Position numbers and translations under genes: made by a program. Positions 17,199 through 26,225 of a stretch of DNA of 63,423 nt are shown piece by piece. The stretch's first letter is position 1. The number at the start of each line of letters is the position of its first letter. A model generated the notes under the pieces. The model had not been told where the DNA came from. It worked only from the letters and a program-made list of their open reading frames with translations, and did no database searches. This DNA comes from Duodenibacillus sp964509205 (GTDB lineage Bacteria; Pseudomonadota; Gammaproteobacteria; Burkholderiales; Burkholderiaceae_F), in NCBI GenBank assembly GCA_964509205.1, contig CAZDVW010000012.1, forward strand, positions 1 to 63,423, read 5' to 3'.

Positions 17199-17869
17199 GC
17201 AAGTTCAATTGTTTCTCCGGGCTGCGGCAGTAGCACCTTTGTTTTTCCTGCCCCTTCAACTTTCATTTTGAAGTTGTTGGGGTTTTGTGCAATAACAGGC
17301 CAGGTGTTGTAATGAACAGGTATCACAGACGGCACAGACAACCATTCGCAGGCAAGTGCAGCATCGTCCGGATTCATTGTGAAATTTCCACCAATCGGAA
17401 GGACGGCCGTATCAAAAGGCTCGACATCCCTCAGCCACTTCATATCACCAAAAAGCCCCGTATCTCCAGCGTAATACAAGCGAGTCCCGTAAAAATTAAC
17501 AATGAACCCGCAAGCGTGACCTCCCGCAACGCCGCTGCCGTGAAACGCAGGAACAACCCGCAACTTTCCGAAATCAAACACAAATGTCCCGCCTATGTGC
17601 ATAGAGTGAGCCCGACATCCCTCACTGCGCGCCAAAGCACATACTTCTGCTGTTGAAATGATTAGAGAATTCGACCTGCGGGCGATCTCAAAAGCATCTC
17701 CGACATGATCCTCGTGAGCATGAGATAAAAGGATCCAATCTGCGGTAATCTCCTCTGCCTTGATTCCCTCTGGATTTCCTTCTAAAAAAGGGTCAAAAAG
17801 AGCTCTCTTCCCTTCAAACTCAAGCCAGAATGCAGCATGGTGAACATAGTGAAACAATGTTTTTGACAT
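17195..17869 (-). CDS. Metallo-beta-lactamase-fold metal-dependent hydrolase (UPF0173/UlaG-like)
   Basis: The 224-residue cytoplasmic protein has the zinc-binding motif in LLSHAHEDHVGDA (about residues 47-59), a second set in AFHGSGVAGGHACGF (about 113-127), the bridging Asp in YYAGDTGLFGD (about 136-146) and a C-terminal His in VIPVHYNTWP (about 189-198). This is the pattern of the UPF0173 family. The true substrate is not known from sequence. It is a single gene, convergent with cydX and divergent from nothing close. Confidence 0.88.
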   Translation of the reverse strand: MSKTLFHYVHHAAFWLEFEGKRALFDPFLEGNPEGIKAEEITADWILLSHAHEDHVGDAFEIARRSNSLIISTAEVCALARSEGCRAHSMHIGGTFVFDFGKLRVVPAFHGSGVAGGHACGFIVNFYGTRLYYAGDTGLFGDMKWLRDVEPFDTAVLPIGGNFTMNPDDAALACEWLSVPSVIPVHYNTWPVIAQNPNNFKMKVEGAGKTKVLLPQPGETIELA

Positions 17870-17983
17870 AGCAAAAATTCCTGATGTTGATGCATTCGAA
17901 ATGAAATCCAGATACTCGATCGCCTATACAACCCCTGTTTGTGACAGCATAGCAGACGACGTTCATTGAATAATTCAGACAAC

Positions 17984-18018
17984 AAAAAGCCGAAGCGAAT
18001 CTCTGTAAACGCTCCGGC
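17984..18018 (-). terminator. Rho-independent terminator of the second FadL gene
   Basis: Reading leftwards, GCCGGAGCG (18010-18018) pairs with CGCTTCGGC (17989-17997) with one G-T pair. Five T follow, 30 bases after the stop codon. Confidence 0.8.
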
Positions 18019-18047
18019 CTTCTGAGACAACAAATAATGTTTACCAA

Positions 18048-19247
18048 TTAGAAACGATACACTGCCTGCACGCCGAACATATGAACATTGGTGTGCTTAT
18101 AGTCGCCCATTGTCACATCACTTGTTGCAGATTCCGTGATACGAGCATCTCCGAGAGCATGCAAGAACAAGTATCCCACGTCACATTGCCACTGTTTATT
18201 CACGTGCCAAGTTGCACCGACAGACAGCCACAAGCGAGAACTATCAGGAACCGTTGTCATACGGAATCGATCTTCGCGAATCGTGGAGCTTTCATAAGCC
18301 GCGCCTGCACGGAATGTCCAGGCGTCATTGAAGCGATAATCTGCTCCGACAGAAACCAAATAACAATCCTTCCAGTTTTCGGGCGTTGTTGCAAGAGTAG
18401 CTCCTGAATTCGAGTAAACAGAAAGTTCCTTGAAGGTCGACCAGTCAGACCATCTGAATGTTCCTGCCACTGTCCATTTGTCGTTCACATCCCAAGCGCC
18501 CGTCAATATCACGGTCTGCGGCGTCTTAAATTTCACCTTTGAGTCATATGTACGGGTCGGCGTATACAAGTGCCCCTCAAGATCGTGAGATACCGAACTC
18601 CGCCAGGCAAGACCAAAACGCATATCCCCTCTCGGTGTAAACATCGCACCGACATTCACTCCCCAATCAATGTCATCTCCTTTCACCTTGGTGGAGAGAG
18701 TCGGGGCAATCGGAAGGCCATTGACCAACTCAACCTTCCCATATTGAGCAGAGAAACCGACACCAACAGAAAAGGCATCGTTTATTTTGTAAGCAAGACT
18801 CGGGTTGACATCAATAGTCTGAACTTTTGCAGAGATGCCGCGATTTCTTGCCTCAAAATCGTTCCTGTATTTCGTCTGCATTCCAAAAGGAACCGCTATG
18901 CTTAACCCTGCCCAAAGGGAATCCGACAATTGGAAAGTCGTATGCATGAAGGGAATCGGAACCACGCCATCCCCTGCATTATCGCCTCTGCCTCCCCTCT
19001 TGCTCTGGTATTCACCATCCACGAGACCGAAAGCACTTCCAACCTGAAAACGGTTTCCTTCCAACAATGTCATTCCTGCCGGATTAAACCATGCAGCAGA
19101 AGCATCATCACCAACAATACCGGCTCCTGCATTTGAGCGGCCGATCCCTGCTGCCGACTGCTCCATCAGCATAAATCCGCCTGCTTGTGCAGTTTGCACA
19201 CAAGTTGCCAAAGCAACTGCCGTCAGAGTAAAAAAACAGCGTTTCAT
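18048..19247 (-). CDS. OmpP1/FadL/TodX-family outer-membrane transporter (second copy)
   Basis: The 399-residue protein has a signal peptide (residues 1-21, ending VQTAQA) then GGFMLMEQSAAGIGRSNAG, the FadL mature N-terminus, and NPAGM (about residue 57). It ends in a barrel terminus with a final Phe (AVYRF). It is related to but clearly different from the 1699-3018 protein, so it is an old paralogue rather than a recent duplication. The ATG at 19247 has AGGA 8 bases upstream; a longer N-terminus from 19298 is rejected. It probably transports a hydrophobic compound. Confidence 0.9.
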   Translation of the reverse strand: MKRCFFTLTAVALATCVQTAQAGGFMLMEQSAAGIGRSNAGAGIVGDDASAAWFNPAGMTLLEGNRFQVGSAFGLVDGEYQSKRGGRGDNAGDGVVPIPFMHTTFQLSDSLWAGLSIAVPFGMQTKYRNDFEARNRGISAKVQTIDVNPSLAYKINDAFSVGVGFSAQYGKVELVNGLPIAPTLSTKVKGDDIDWGVNVGAMFTPRGDMRFGLAWRSSVSHDLEGHLYTPTRTYDSKVKFKTPQTVILTGAWDVNDKWTVAGTFRWSDWSTFKELSVYSNSGATLATTPENWKDCYLVSVGADYRFNDAWTFRAGAAYESSTIREDRFRMTTVPDSSRLWLSVGATWHVNKQWQCDVGYLFLHALGDARITESATSDVTMGDYKHTNVHMFGVQAVYRF

Positions 19248-19562
19248 GTTTATCCTAAAGAGAAGTAACCTTAAAGATGAGAAGCAATTTTTGTACAAAC
19301 GTGCCTCACAGGGCGAACTTTACTGATAGTCGATATCTCTGATATAGGAATCCATCCATACGGATGATTGCTCTTCGCCTTTTTTTGCTCACTAGGAGTC
19401 GGCGTTCCTCTCAAAAATTCGTCTTTTCTACGAATCCTTTGTTACAAATTTAACTGCACCGCCACAGATTGCTCGCCTTCTTGACGTTTTTTCTTGATAT
19501 TTTTCGTTTATCGTTTCACAGCATTGTGACAAAAACCTCTTTTGTCTTTTTCGGAGTTTTGT
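19248..19562. promoter_or_regulatory. Divergent intergenic region between the second FadL gene and degP
   Basis: This 315-base AT-rich gap must contain both promoters. A TTGACG box is near 19481-19486. A GAACTT...TCTGA pair lies near 19315-19342 and only loosely resembles a sigma-E promoter. No coding sequence or strong repeat is seen. Confidence 0.35.
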
Positions 19563-20987
19563 ATGAAAGTTCATGCCAAATCTTTTGTTGTAGCTACTTT
19601 GCTCGCAACACTCGCCTCGGGAATCAGCGCCTATTCTCCGGCCTATGCAGCCGAGTCGCTTGAATCAAATGTCCGAAGCCAGTTACCGGACTTTGTCAGT
19701 CTTGTTGAGAAGTATGGAAAAGGCGTTGTAAACATTTCCACTGTTCGAGAAGCAAGAAAAATCGAAGGGGCAAACCCCTTCGGAGAGCTTGATGAACGGC
19801 AAGCTGAAATCTTCAAACGTTTCGGCTTCCCAATCTTTCCTTTTGTCGGCCCCCAAGAAGAACCGGAAAGAAGAGGAACGGGTTCTGGCTTTATTATCAG
19901 CTCCGACGGCCTCATCCTGACAAATCATCATGTTATTGACGGCGCAGATGAAATCACAGTTCGTCTAACTGACAAACGGGAATTCAAGGGGAAAGTTCTT
20001 GGAAGTGACAAGAAAACCGACATCGCCGTCGTCAAAATCGACGCAAAAGACTTGCCGTCTTTAAAAATGGGGGACTCCTCTAAGCTGAAAGTCGGCGAGT
20101 GGGTCGCCGCCATCGGAAGTCCCTTTGGTTTGGACAATACCGTAACCGCCGGAATCGTTTCCGCGAAAAGCCGACAACTCCCTTCTGATCAGTATGTTCC
20201 GTTCATTCAAACAGATGTGGCTGTTAACCCAGGCAATTCCGGCGGGCCGCTCTTTAACATGAACGGAGAAGTTGTTGGCATTAACTCCCAGATATTTTCA
20301 ACCTCCGGCGGCTTCATGGGACTTTCCTTTGCCATTCCCATCGATCTCGCATTGCAAATTAAAGATCAGCTTGTGACCACAGGCAAAGTCACGCGCGGAC
20401 GAATTGGCGTCGTTGTTCAAAGCATGACCCAAGAACTCGCTGAGAGTTTTGGACTGAAAACTCCGAAAGGAGCTGTTGTCAGTCAAATTGACAAAAATGG
20501 TCCGGCGGCCAAGAGTGATCTTCGAGAAGGCGACATCATCGTTGAGGCCAACGGTGTTCAAATTACTTCAAGCGGCGATTTGCCCGTTCTTGTCAGCACA
20601 CTAGCTCCTGGTTCGGATCTTCAACTTAAAGTCATTCGCGACAACAAGAACGTTACGGTTCGGGTTAAAGTCGGTCAGGACGATCAAGACGGTTCCGATA
20701 ATTCTGCGAAAAGATCCACCGGAAATGCATCTCGCCTCGGAGTTTCCGTTCGCTCCCTCTCTGAAGAAGAGGCAAGCGAAGTCGGAACAACTGGACTTCT
20801 TGTGACAGCATCTGATGGAATTGCTCGAAAAGCTGGTGTTCAGCGTGGCGACATTATCGTGAGCGTCAACGGGAAAGCGATGAAAAAACCCTCTGATTTG
20901 GGTGCTGTTATTTCCAAGACAAAGTCTTTGCGGCTCCTCGTTCAACGCAGACAAGGCAGAATCTTCATTCCGATTAAACTGAAATAA
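19563..20987 (+). CDS. degP: Periplasmic Do-type serine protease/chaperone (DegP/MucD-like)
   Basis: The 474-residue protein has a signal peptide (residues 1-30, ending PAYA). The trypsin-like domain has a visible catalytic triad: His in ILTNHHVIDGA (about 118-128), Asp in KTDIAVVKID (about 151) and Ser in NPGNSGGPLFN (about 225-235). Two PDZ domains follow, beginning near residues 268 and 380 (RIGVVVQSM; RLGVSVRSLS). It degrades or refolds damaged envelope proteins. The ATG at 19563 has CGGAG 7-11 bases upstream; an in-frame start 21 bases earlier lacks this. It is monocistronic. Confidence 0.94.
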   Translation: MKVHAKSFVVATLLATLASGISAYSPAYAAESLESNVRSQLPDFVSLVEKYGKGVVNISTVREARKIEGANPFGELDERQAEIFKRFGFPIFPFVGPQEEPERRGTGSGFIISSDGLILTNHHVIDGADEITVRLTDKREFKGKVLGSDKKTDIAVVKIDAKDLPSLKMGDSSKLKVGEWVAAIGSPFGLDNTVTAGIVSAKSRQLPSDQYVPFIQTDVAVNPGNSGGPLFNMNGEVVGINSQIFSTSGGFMGLSFAIPIDLALQIKDQLVTTGKVTRGRIGVVVQSMTQELAESFGLKTPKGAVVSQIDKNGPAAKSDLREGDIIVEANGVQITSSGDLPVLVSTLAPGSDLQLKVIRDNKNVTVRVKVGQDDQDGSDNSAKRSTGNASRLGVSVRSLSEEEASEVGTTGLLVTASDGIARKAGVQRGDIIVSVNGKAMKKPSDLGAVISKTKSLRLLVQRRQGRIFIPIKLK

Positions 20988-20997
20988 CAATATTTTC

Positions 20998-21035
20998 AAA
21001 CAAGAACGGCTTCGTAAAACGAAGCCGTTCTTGTT
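20998..21035. terminator. Bidirectional terminator
   Basis: AAACAAGAACGGCTTCG pairs perfectly with CGAAGCCGTTCTTGTTT around a 4-base loop, between convergent degP and tetR. Confidence 0.9.
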
Positions 21036-21058
21036 TCAAGCCCAATAAAGGATAATTC

Positions 21059-21619
21059 CTACGCCAACACAACGTGCCGCGCAACAGCCTCGGCCAATCG
21101 TCGAACGTCAAGCATCGGATCGACTATCACCCTGATTGTAAGCCCGTCAAACAGGCACATGTCCATTTCAAGTCTAACCTCCGGATTGGGGATTTTTTTC
21201 TGTTGATAAACAGCCAGCAACGCCTCGCGACAGGCCTTATCGTAACGCTGAAAGATAAGTGAAAGTTTTATGTTGCTTGTCGAAGCATTCATAATGTCCA
21301 AAGCAAATATGGCATTTCGCAGATTTAACCTCGTCATCGCAATTTCAGTCAAATCTCGTATCTGTTGCTCCTGATCTTCATAGTCCGTGCGCCGGAGTTT
21401 GTCGATCAAACGATCAATTTGCCTTTGAGCCAGAGTCTCGACAATATCGTCCTTGTTTCTGAAATAGTTATATAAATTTCCAACGCTCATTTCGACATGA
21501 GCGGCAATGTCCTTCATTCTCGTTGCAACAAAGCCCTTTTCTCCGAAACACTCCAGGGCGGCAATAAGAATCTCCTCACGCCGGCGACTGACCAGCTCGT
21601 CACTCCCGCTCGTGCTCAT
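21059..21619 (-). CDS. TetR/AcrR-family transcriptional regulator
   Basis: The 186-residue protein has an N-terminal helix-turn-helix (RMKDIAAHVEMSVGNLYNYF, about residues 34-53) after RREEILIAALECFGEKGF. A helical ligand-binding C-terminal domain follows. It is the last gene of the RND efflux operon: its start codon overlaps the outer-membrane gene's stop (ATGA). It therefore probably represses that operon and forms a negative feedback loop in response to pump substrates. A distal position, instead of the common divergent one, is notable. Confidence 0.92.
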   Translation of the reverse strand: MSTSGSDELVSRRREEILIAALECFGEKGFVATRMKDIAAHVEMSVGNLYNYFRNKDDIVETLAQRQIDRLIDKLRRTDYEDQEQQIRDLTEIAMTRLNLRNAIFALDIMNASTSNIKLSLIFQRYDKACREALLAVYQQKKIPNPEVRLEMDMCLFDGLTIRVIVDPMLDVRRLAEAVARHVVLA

Positions 21620-23061
21620 TCTTTGGATTCACTCTTCGGTTGACTATCCTTCGAATCACCCTCGGAAAGTTGAGAGCCGCCACCCATCACCTTATAAAGC
21701 GTTATCACACTTGTCACGCGAGCCAAACGCATATTGACGAGTGCCTGTTGTGCGGAAAAGTCCGAGCGCTGACTATCTAGAACCTGTAAGAAACTATCCA
21801 CGCCGTTTTTGTATCGCTCCATCGCCAGTTCATAGGTCTTGTGAGTGGAATCCGCCAACAGTTGTGTCGCATTCAGCTGATCCTGAATTGTTCCCTCCGT
21901 CGCCAATGCATCCGCTACTTCTTTAAAGGCGGTTTGAATTGCCGATTCGTAACTTGCGACCGCCGCCCGTTTCGCCGCATCAGCAGCCTTCAAGTTCTGA
22001 ATTGTTTGACCTCCTTGAAAAAGCGGCAAAGTTACAGACGGCGCAAAAGACCAAACTGCATTAGCCGATTTAAAGAGATCAGACAGGTGATTGGATGCAA
22101 AACCCGCAGACCCCGTTAGCGAAATAGACGGGAAAAACGCTGCCCGTGCCACGCCGATATTCGCGTTAGCACTCCGAAGATTGGCTTCGGCCGCTGCGAT
22201 ATCTGGGCGATTCAGCAATACCTCACTGGGGACATCCGACATGGCAGAGATTGGCTTCGTCACGTCCATCGTCAGCGTCTCTGGCTCTAATGAAGCATCA
22301 AAAGGTCCGCCGACAAGCAATTTCAGTGCATTTCGATACTGTTCGACTTGTTGCAATGCCTGAGCTTTCGCAATTTGGGCATTAGCCACAGTTGTCTGAG
22401 CTTGACGAACATCAATCAAACTGGATGCTCCTAGCTTGTAACTGTCTTGAATCAGAGCAAAGCTCTTTTCCTGACTTTCAAGAGTCTCTTTGGCGAGCTG
22501 AAGTTTGTCCTTCGCCGCTCCCAAGCCAAGCCACGTATTTGCAATCTCAGAGATAAGAGTCATCTGCGCCGAACGTTGAGCCGCCTGCGTCTGGAAATAA
22601 GATTGCAATGCCATTTCATTTGTATTTCGAACACGACCGAACAAATCCAACTCATACGAGGCCATTGCGTTCGCTGTATAACCGTTCGACAAAGAGGCAG
22701 AAAGCGGTTCATTATCAAATGCACCGCGTGCCGTTCTTTGTGCTACGGCGGAGACACTCGGAAGCAACTGGCTGCGACTCACGTTGTACTGAGCTCGCGC
22801 CTGTTCAACGCTCAAAACAGCCGCCCTCAGACTGCGGTTATCCGCCAGCCCCTTTTCAATCAGCGCACAGAGCCTTGCATCCTTGAAAAAATCCCCCCAC
22901 TGCTGAAGCCCCTGCGTGAGCATATTGACATTCTTGGTTGCCTCTGACACCGGCCAATTTTGCTCAACAGGAGCTATCGGCCGTTCGTATGTCGGCGCAA
23001 ACGAACAACCTGCAGAAAGAATCACCGCCGCCAACGGCAATAGCGTGAACGCTTTAAGCAT
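21616..23061 (-). CDS. RND efflux outer-membrane lipoprotein (OprM/NodT family)
   Basis: The 481-residue protein begins with a lipoprotein signal ending in the lipobox LSAGC (about residues 15-19, with Cys as the acylation site). Two internally repeated TolC-like halves follow, with conserved GVARAAFFPSISLTGS (about 305-320) and DVRQAQTTVANAQ (about 220-232). It forms the trimeric exit duct of the pump. The ATG at 23061 has GGGAGA upstream; a TTG start 18 bases earlier would place that Shine-Dalgarno inside the gene. It lies 21 bases after the acrB-like gene. Confidence 0.93.
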   Translation of the reverse strand: MLKAFTLLPLAAVILSAGCSFAPTYERPIAPVEQNWPVSEATKNVNMLTQGLQQWGDFFKDARLCALIEKGLADNRSLRAAVLSVEQARAQYNVSRSQLLPSVSAVAQRTARGAFDNEPLSASLSNGYTANAMASYELDLFGRVRNTNEMALQSYFQTQAAQRSAQMTLISEIANTWLGLGAAKDKLQLAKETLESQEKSFALIQDSYKLGASSLIDVRQAQTTVANAQIAKAQALQQVEQYRNALKLLVGGPFDASLEPETLTMDVTKPISAMSDVPSEVLLNRPDIAAAEANLRSANANIGVARAAFFPSISLTGSAGFASNHLSDLFKSANAVWSFAPSVTLPLFQGGQTIQNLKAADAAKRAAVASYESAIQTAFKEVADALATEGTIQDQLNATQLLADSTHKTYELAMERYKNGVDSFLQVLDSQRSDFSAQQALVNMRLARVTSVITLYKVMGGGSQLSEGDSKDSQPKSESKE

Positions 23062-23082
23062 AACTTTCTCCCTTACCAACTC

Positions 23083-26000
23083 TTAAACCTTTTCGATCCT
23101 TTTACGGCCGAAAATTCTGTTAATTACCACAAAAAACACAGGAACAAAGAAAATGCACAAGAACGTGCCTGTCAACATACCGCCCAGCACGGCAATTCCG
23201 ATAGCTGACTGTGCACCGGCACCAGCGCCATGCGCAAACGCCAAAGGCAAAACGCCAAGTCCGAATGCAATGGACGTCATCAGAATCGGCCTCAGGCGCA
23301 ACCGAACGGCTTCGACAACAGATTCCAACAAATCTTTTCCGCTGTCGTACAAGTCTCGGGCAAATTCCACAATCAAAATGGCATTCTTAGCGACCAATCC
23401 GATCGTTGTCAGCAATCCCACTTGGAAGTAAACATCATTTTCTCGTCCCGTAATTGCTGTGAGAGTCAATGCACCCAATACGCCAAGCGGAACGACCAAA
23501 ATGACGGCCACGGGAATTGACCAAGACTCGTACAAAGCCGCCAAAGCGAGGAACACAACCAAAAGGGAAATTGCGTACAACGGCGCTGCATTTCCTCCGG
23601 CTGCCTTCTCCTGATAGGACAATGCGTTCCATTCAATTGAGTAGCCGTTTGGCATCTGCTTTAAAACATCTTCGATCGCATCCATTGCTTGCCCTGAGGA
23701 ATATCCCGGAGCAGGTTGTCCCTGAATATTCACGGCATCAATCGCATTGAATCTATCGAGTCGTCCGGCACCAAAGCTCCACTTTGTGGAAGAGAACGAG
23801 GCAAAGGACACAAGTTTTCCTTCCTTGTTTCTCACATGCCACTTGGCAATATCTGCCTCGTCACCACGTGCGGCGGCTTCGCCCTGAACGTAGACCATTT
23901 TGATCTTTCCTCGATCCATAAAGTCGTTCACATAACTTGATCCGAACGCCACGCTCAATGTGTTGTTGATATCGGTATCAGAAAGACCGAGTGTGCGGGC
24001 CTTTTCATAATCGATATTCAGCTCCAGCATTGGCACATCACTCATACCGTTGTGGCGAACCATCGACAGACGAGGATCCTGATTCGCTTTCGCAAGAAAA
24101 TCATCCATAACCTCCATCAAACGGCTATGTCCGAGACCATTGCGATCTTGCAAATAAAAGTCAAATCCTTCTGCAACACCCAACTCGGGAACAGCAGGCA
24201 ACGGGAACACATAGCCGAGCAATTCATTGAGATCCGGTCCAAAGAGTCTTCCCTGTACACGTTGCTGAATTGCTGTAATGTACTGACTCGCCTTTTTACG
24301 AACACTCCAGTCCTTGAGTTCCATAAAGCCGAGAGCGACATTTTCCCCCGTTCCACCAAAAGAAAAACCTCGCACAAGATGCCATGAATTTATGGTGTCC
24401 TTTTCCTGTTCAAGAATGACTTCCGAAGCATGCTCAAGCATCTTGTCCGTTCGCGATGCTGTTGCACTCGGAGGCGTCATGCCCGTAAAAAGCAGAATGC
24501 CTTGATCTTCCTGCGGCATAAAAGAACTCGGCAAATGAGCAAATCCCCACACAACCAAAGCAATCAGCATTCCGTACAAGACCAACAGCATCTTCACTCG
24601 ACGAGAAAAACCATGGGCAACTCGACAAACAAAATTGCTGAACACATAGAACCCATGATTAAAGGACGCAAAAAACTTCTGTTTTGGCTTTTCCTCTCCG
24701 TTTTTCTGAATCAGAATTGATCCGCACAAGGCCGGTGTAAGCGTTACGGCCACGACAACAGACAAGAGCATCGCTGAGACAATCGTCACAGAAAACTGCC
24801 GATAAATTACACCCGTCGATCCTCCAAAGAACGCCATTGGGATAAACACCGCTGACAGCACCATGGCAATTCCAACCAACGCTCCCGTAATTTGCTGCAT
24901 CGACTTTACTGTCGCCGTCTTGGGATCAGTCAAGTCTTCTCCCATCACGCGTTCAACGTTCTCAACAACGACAATGGCATCATCAACAAGCAAACCAATA
25001 GCAAGAACGAGACCAAACATCGTGAGCATGTTGATGGAATAGCCCAATAAGCCCATCACCGCCACCGTTCCAAGCAGAACGACTGGCACTGCGATTGTCG
25101 GAATAATTGTTGCGCGAGCATTTTGCAGAAACAAATACATAACGCAAACAACGAGGACAATAGCCTCAATGAGCGTCTTAACAACTTCAAACATAGCTGC
25201 GTTTACGAAACGCGTTGTATCCATTGTGTATTCAAGTTGCACGCCTTCCGGGAAGAAAGGTTGCAACTCTGCCAATTTCGCTCGAACATTCTCAGAGACC
25301 TTTCTGGCATTTGCGCCCGCGGCCAAACTAATTGCCATGCCTGACGCACTTTTCCCGTTATAGATTCCGCCGAACTGATAAATTTGGCTTCCCAGTTCCA
25401 CCCTCGCTACATCTTTGACACGAACGATAGATCCGTCTTTTTGCGTAACAAGAGCAATTTCTTCAAACTGCTCCGGGCGCTCCATAAGGGAACTAGCACG
25501 AATTTTGGCCGTAATCAGGCGTTGCTTGTTTACTGGTTCAGCACCGATATCTCCAGCAGCAACCTGAACGTTTTGCGCAGAGATGGCATTGACAACATCC
25601 GTCGGTTGCAAGTTGTATTTAAATAACTTATCCGGATCTACCCAAATTCTCATCGCATACGAGGCACCGAAACACTCAACATCGCCGACGCCTTGGATTC
25701 GAGAAATAGGTTCTTTGACATAGTTAATGAGGAAGTCGCCCAAATCATCACCGCTCAACTTCCCCGTTTTATCGTAAAAAGCAAGGGACATTAAAAATGA
25801 CGGCGCACTCTTTTTAACGGTAATTCCAATTCGGCGAACCGCTTCAGGCAACTTTGATTCAACAACCGACAGTTTATTCTGGACCTGAACTTGAGCAATA
25901 TCCGGATTGGTTCCCGCTTCAAAAGTAATACGAATTGACGCCAACCCAACCGAGTCTGACTGGGAACTCATGTAAAGCATGCCGTCAAGACCCGTCATAT

Positions 26001-26205
26001 TCTCCTCAATGACTTGAGTCACGGTTCTTGCAACAGTCTCAGCATTCGCGCCAGGATATTGAGCCCAAACACGAATCTGCGGAGGAGCAATATTCGGATA
26101 TTGCGACACTGGAAGCGTTCGAATTGCCAAAGCGCCAGCCAGCATGATGACGATAGCAATCACCCAGGCAAAAATAGGCCGATTAACAAAGAAACGACTC
26201 AACAT
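23083..26205 (-). CDS. acrB: RND multidrug efflux transporter, HAE1/AcrB family
   Basis: The 1040-residue protein is the inner-membrane proton-driven pump. The start MLSRFFVNRPIFAWVIAIV and 12 transmembrane helices in two repeats match AcrB, as do the two large periplasmic loops. TM4 carries the proton-relay acidic pair in GLLVDDAIVVVENVERVM (about 402-419). Full length and intact. It lies 20 bases after the adaptor gene. The substrate range cannot be told from sequence. Confidence 0.96.
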   Translation of the reverse strand: MLSRFFVNRPIFAWVIAIVIMLAGALAIRTLPVSQYPNIAPPQIRVWAQYPGANAETVARTVTQVIEENMTGLDGMLYMSSQSDSVGLASIRITFEAGTNPDIAQVQVQNKLSVVESKLPEAVRRIGITVKKSAPSFLMSLAFYDKTGKLSGDDLGDFLINYVKEPISRIQGVGDVECFGASYAMRIWVDPDKLFKYNLQPTDVVNAISAQNVQVAAGDIGAEPVNKQRLITAKIRASSLMERPEQFEEIALVTQKDGSIVRVKDVARVELGSQIYQFGGIYNGKSASGMAISLAAGANARKVSENVRAKLAELQPFFPEGVQLEYTMDTTRFVNAAMFEVVKTLIEAIVLVVCVMYLFLQNARATIIPTIAVPVVLLGTVAVMGLLGYSINMLTMFGLVLAIGLLVDDAIVVVENVERVMGEDLTDPKTATVKSMQQITGALVGIAMVLSAVFIPMAFFGGSTGVIYRQFSVTIVSAMLLSVVVAVTLTPALCGSILIQKNGEEKPKQKFFASFNHGFYVFSNFVCRVAHGFSRRVKMLLVLYGMLIALVVWGFAHLPSSFMPQEDQGILLFTGMTPPSATASRTDKMLEHASEVILEQEKDTINSWHLVRGFSFGGTGENVALGFMELKDWSVRKKASQYITAIQQRVQGRLFGPDLNELLGYVFPLPAVPELGVAEGFDFYLQDRNGLGHSRLMEVMDDFLAKANQDPRLSMVRHNGMSDVPMLELNIDYEKARTLGLSDTDINNTLSVAFGSSYVNDFMDRGKIKMVYVQGEAAARGDEADIAKWHVRNKEGKLVSFASFSSTKWSFGAGRLDRFNAIDAVNIQGQPAPGYSSGQAMDAIEDVLKQMPNGYSIEWNALSYQEKAAGGNAAPLYAISLLVVFLALAALYESWSIPVAVILVVPLGVLGALTLTAITGRENDVYFQVGLLTTIGLVAKNAILIVEFARDLYDSGKDLLESVVEAVRLRLRPILMTSIAFGLGVLPLAFAHGAGAGAQSAIGIAVLGGMLTGTFLCIFFVPVFFVVINRIFGRKRIEKV

Positions 26206-26225
26206 ATGACAGACCTCTCAAACTC

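Noticed and set aside
19315..19342. Sigma-E promoter for degP
   Set aside because: The GAACTT...TCTGA pair has weak match and lies about 220 bases from the gene.
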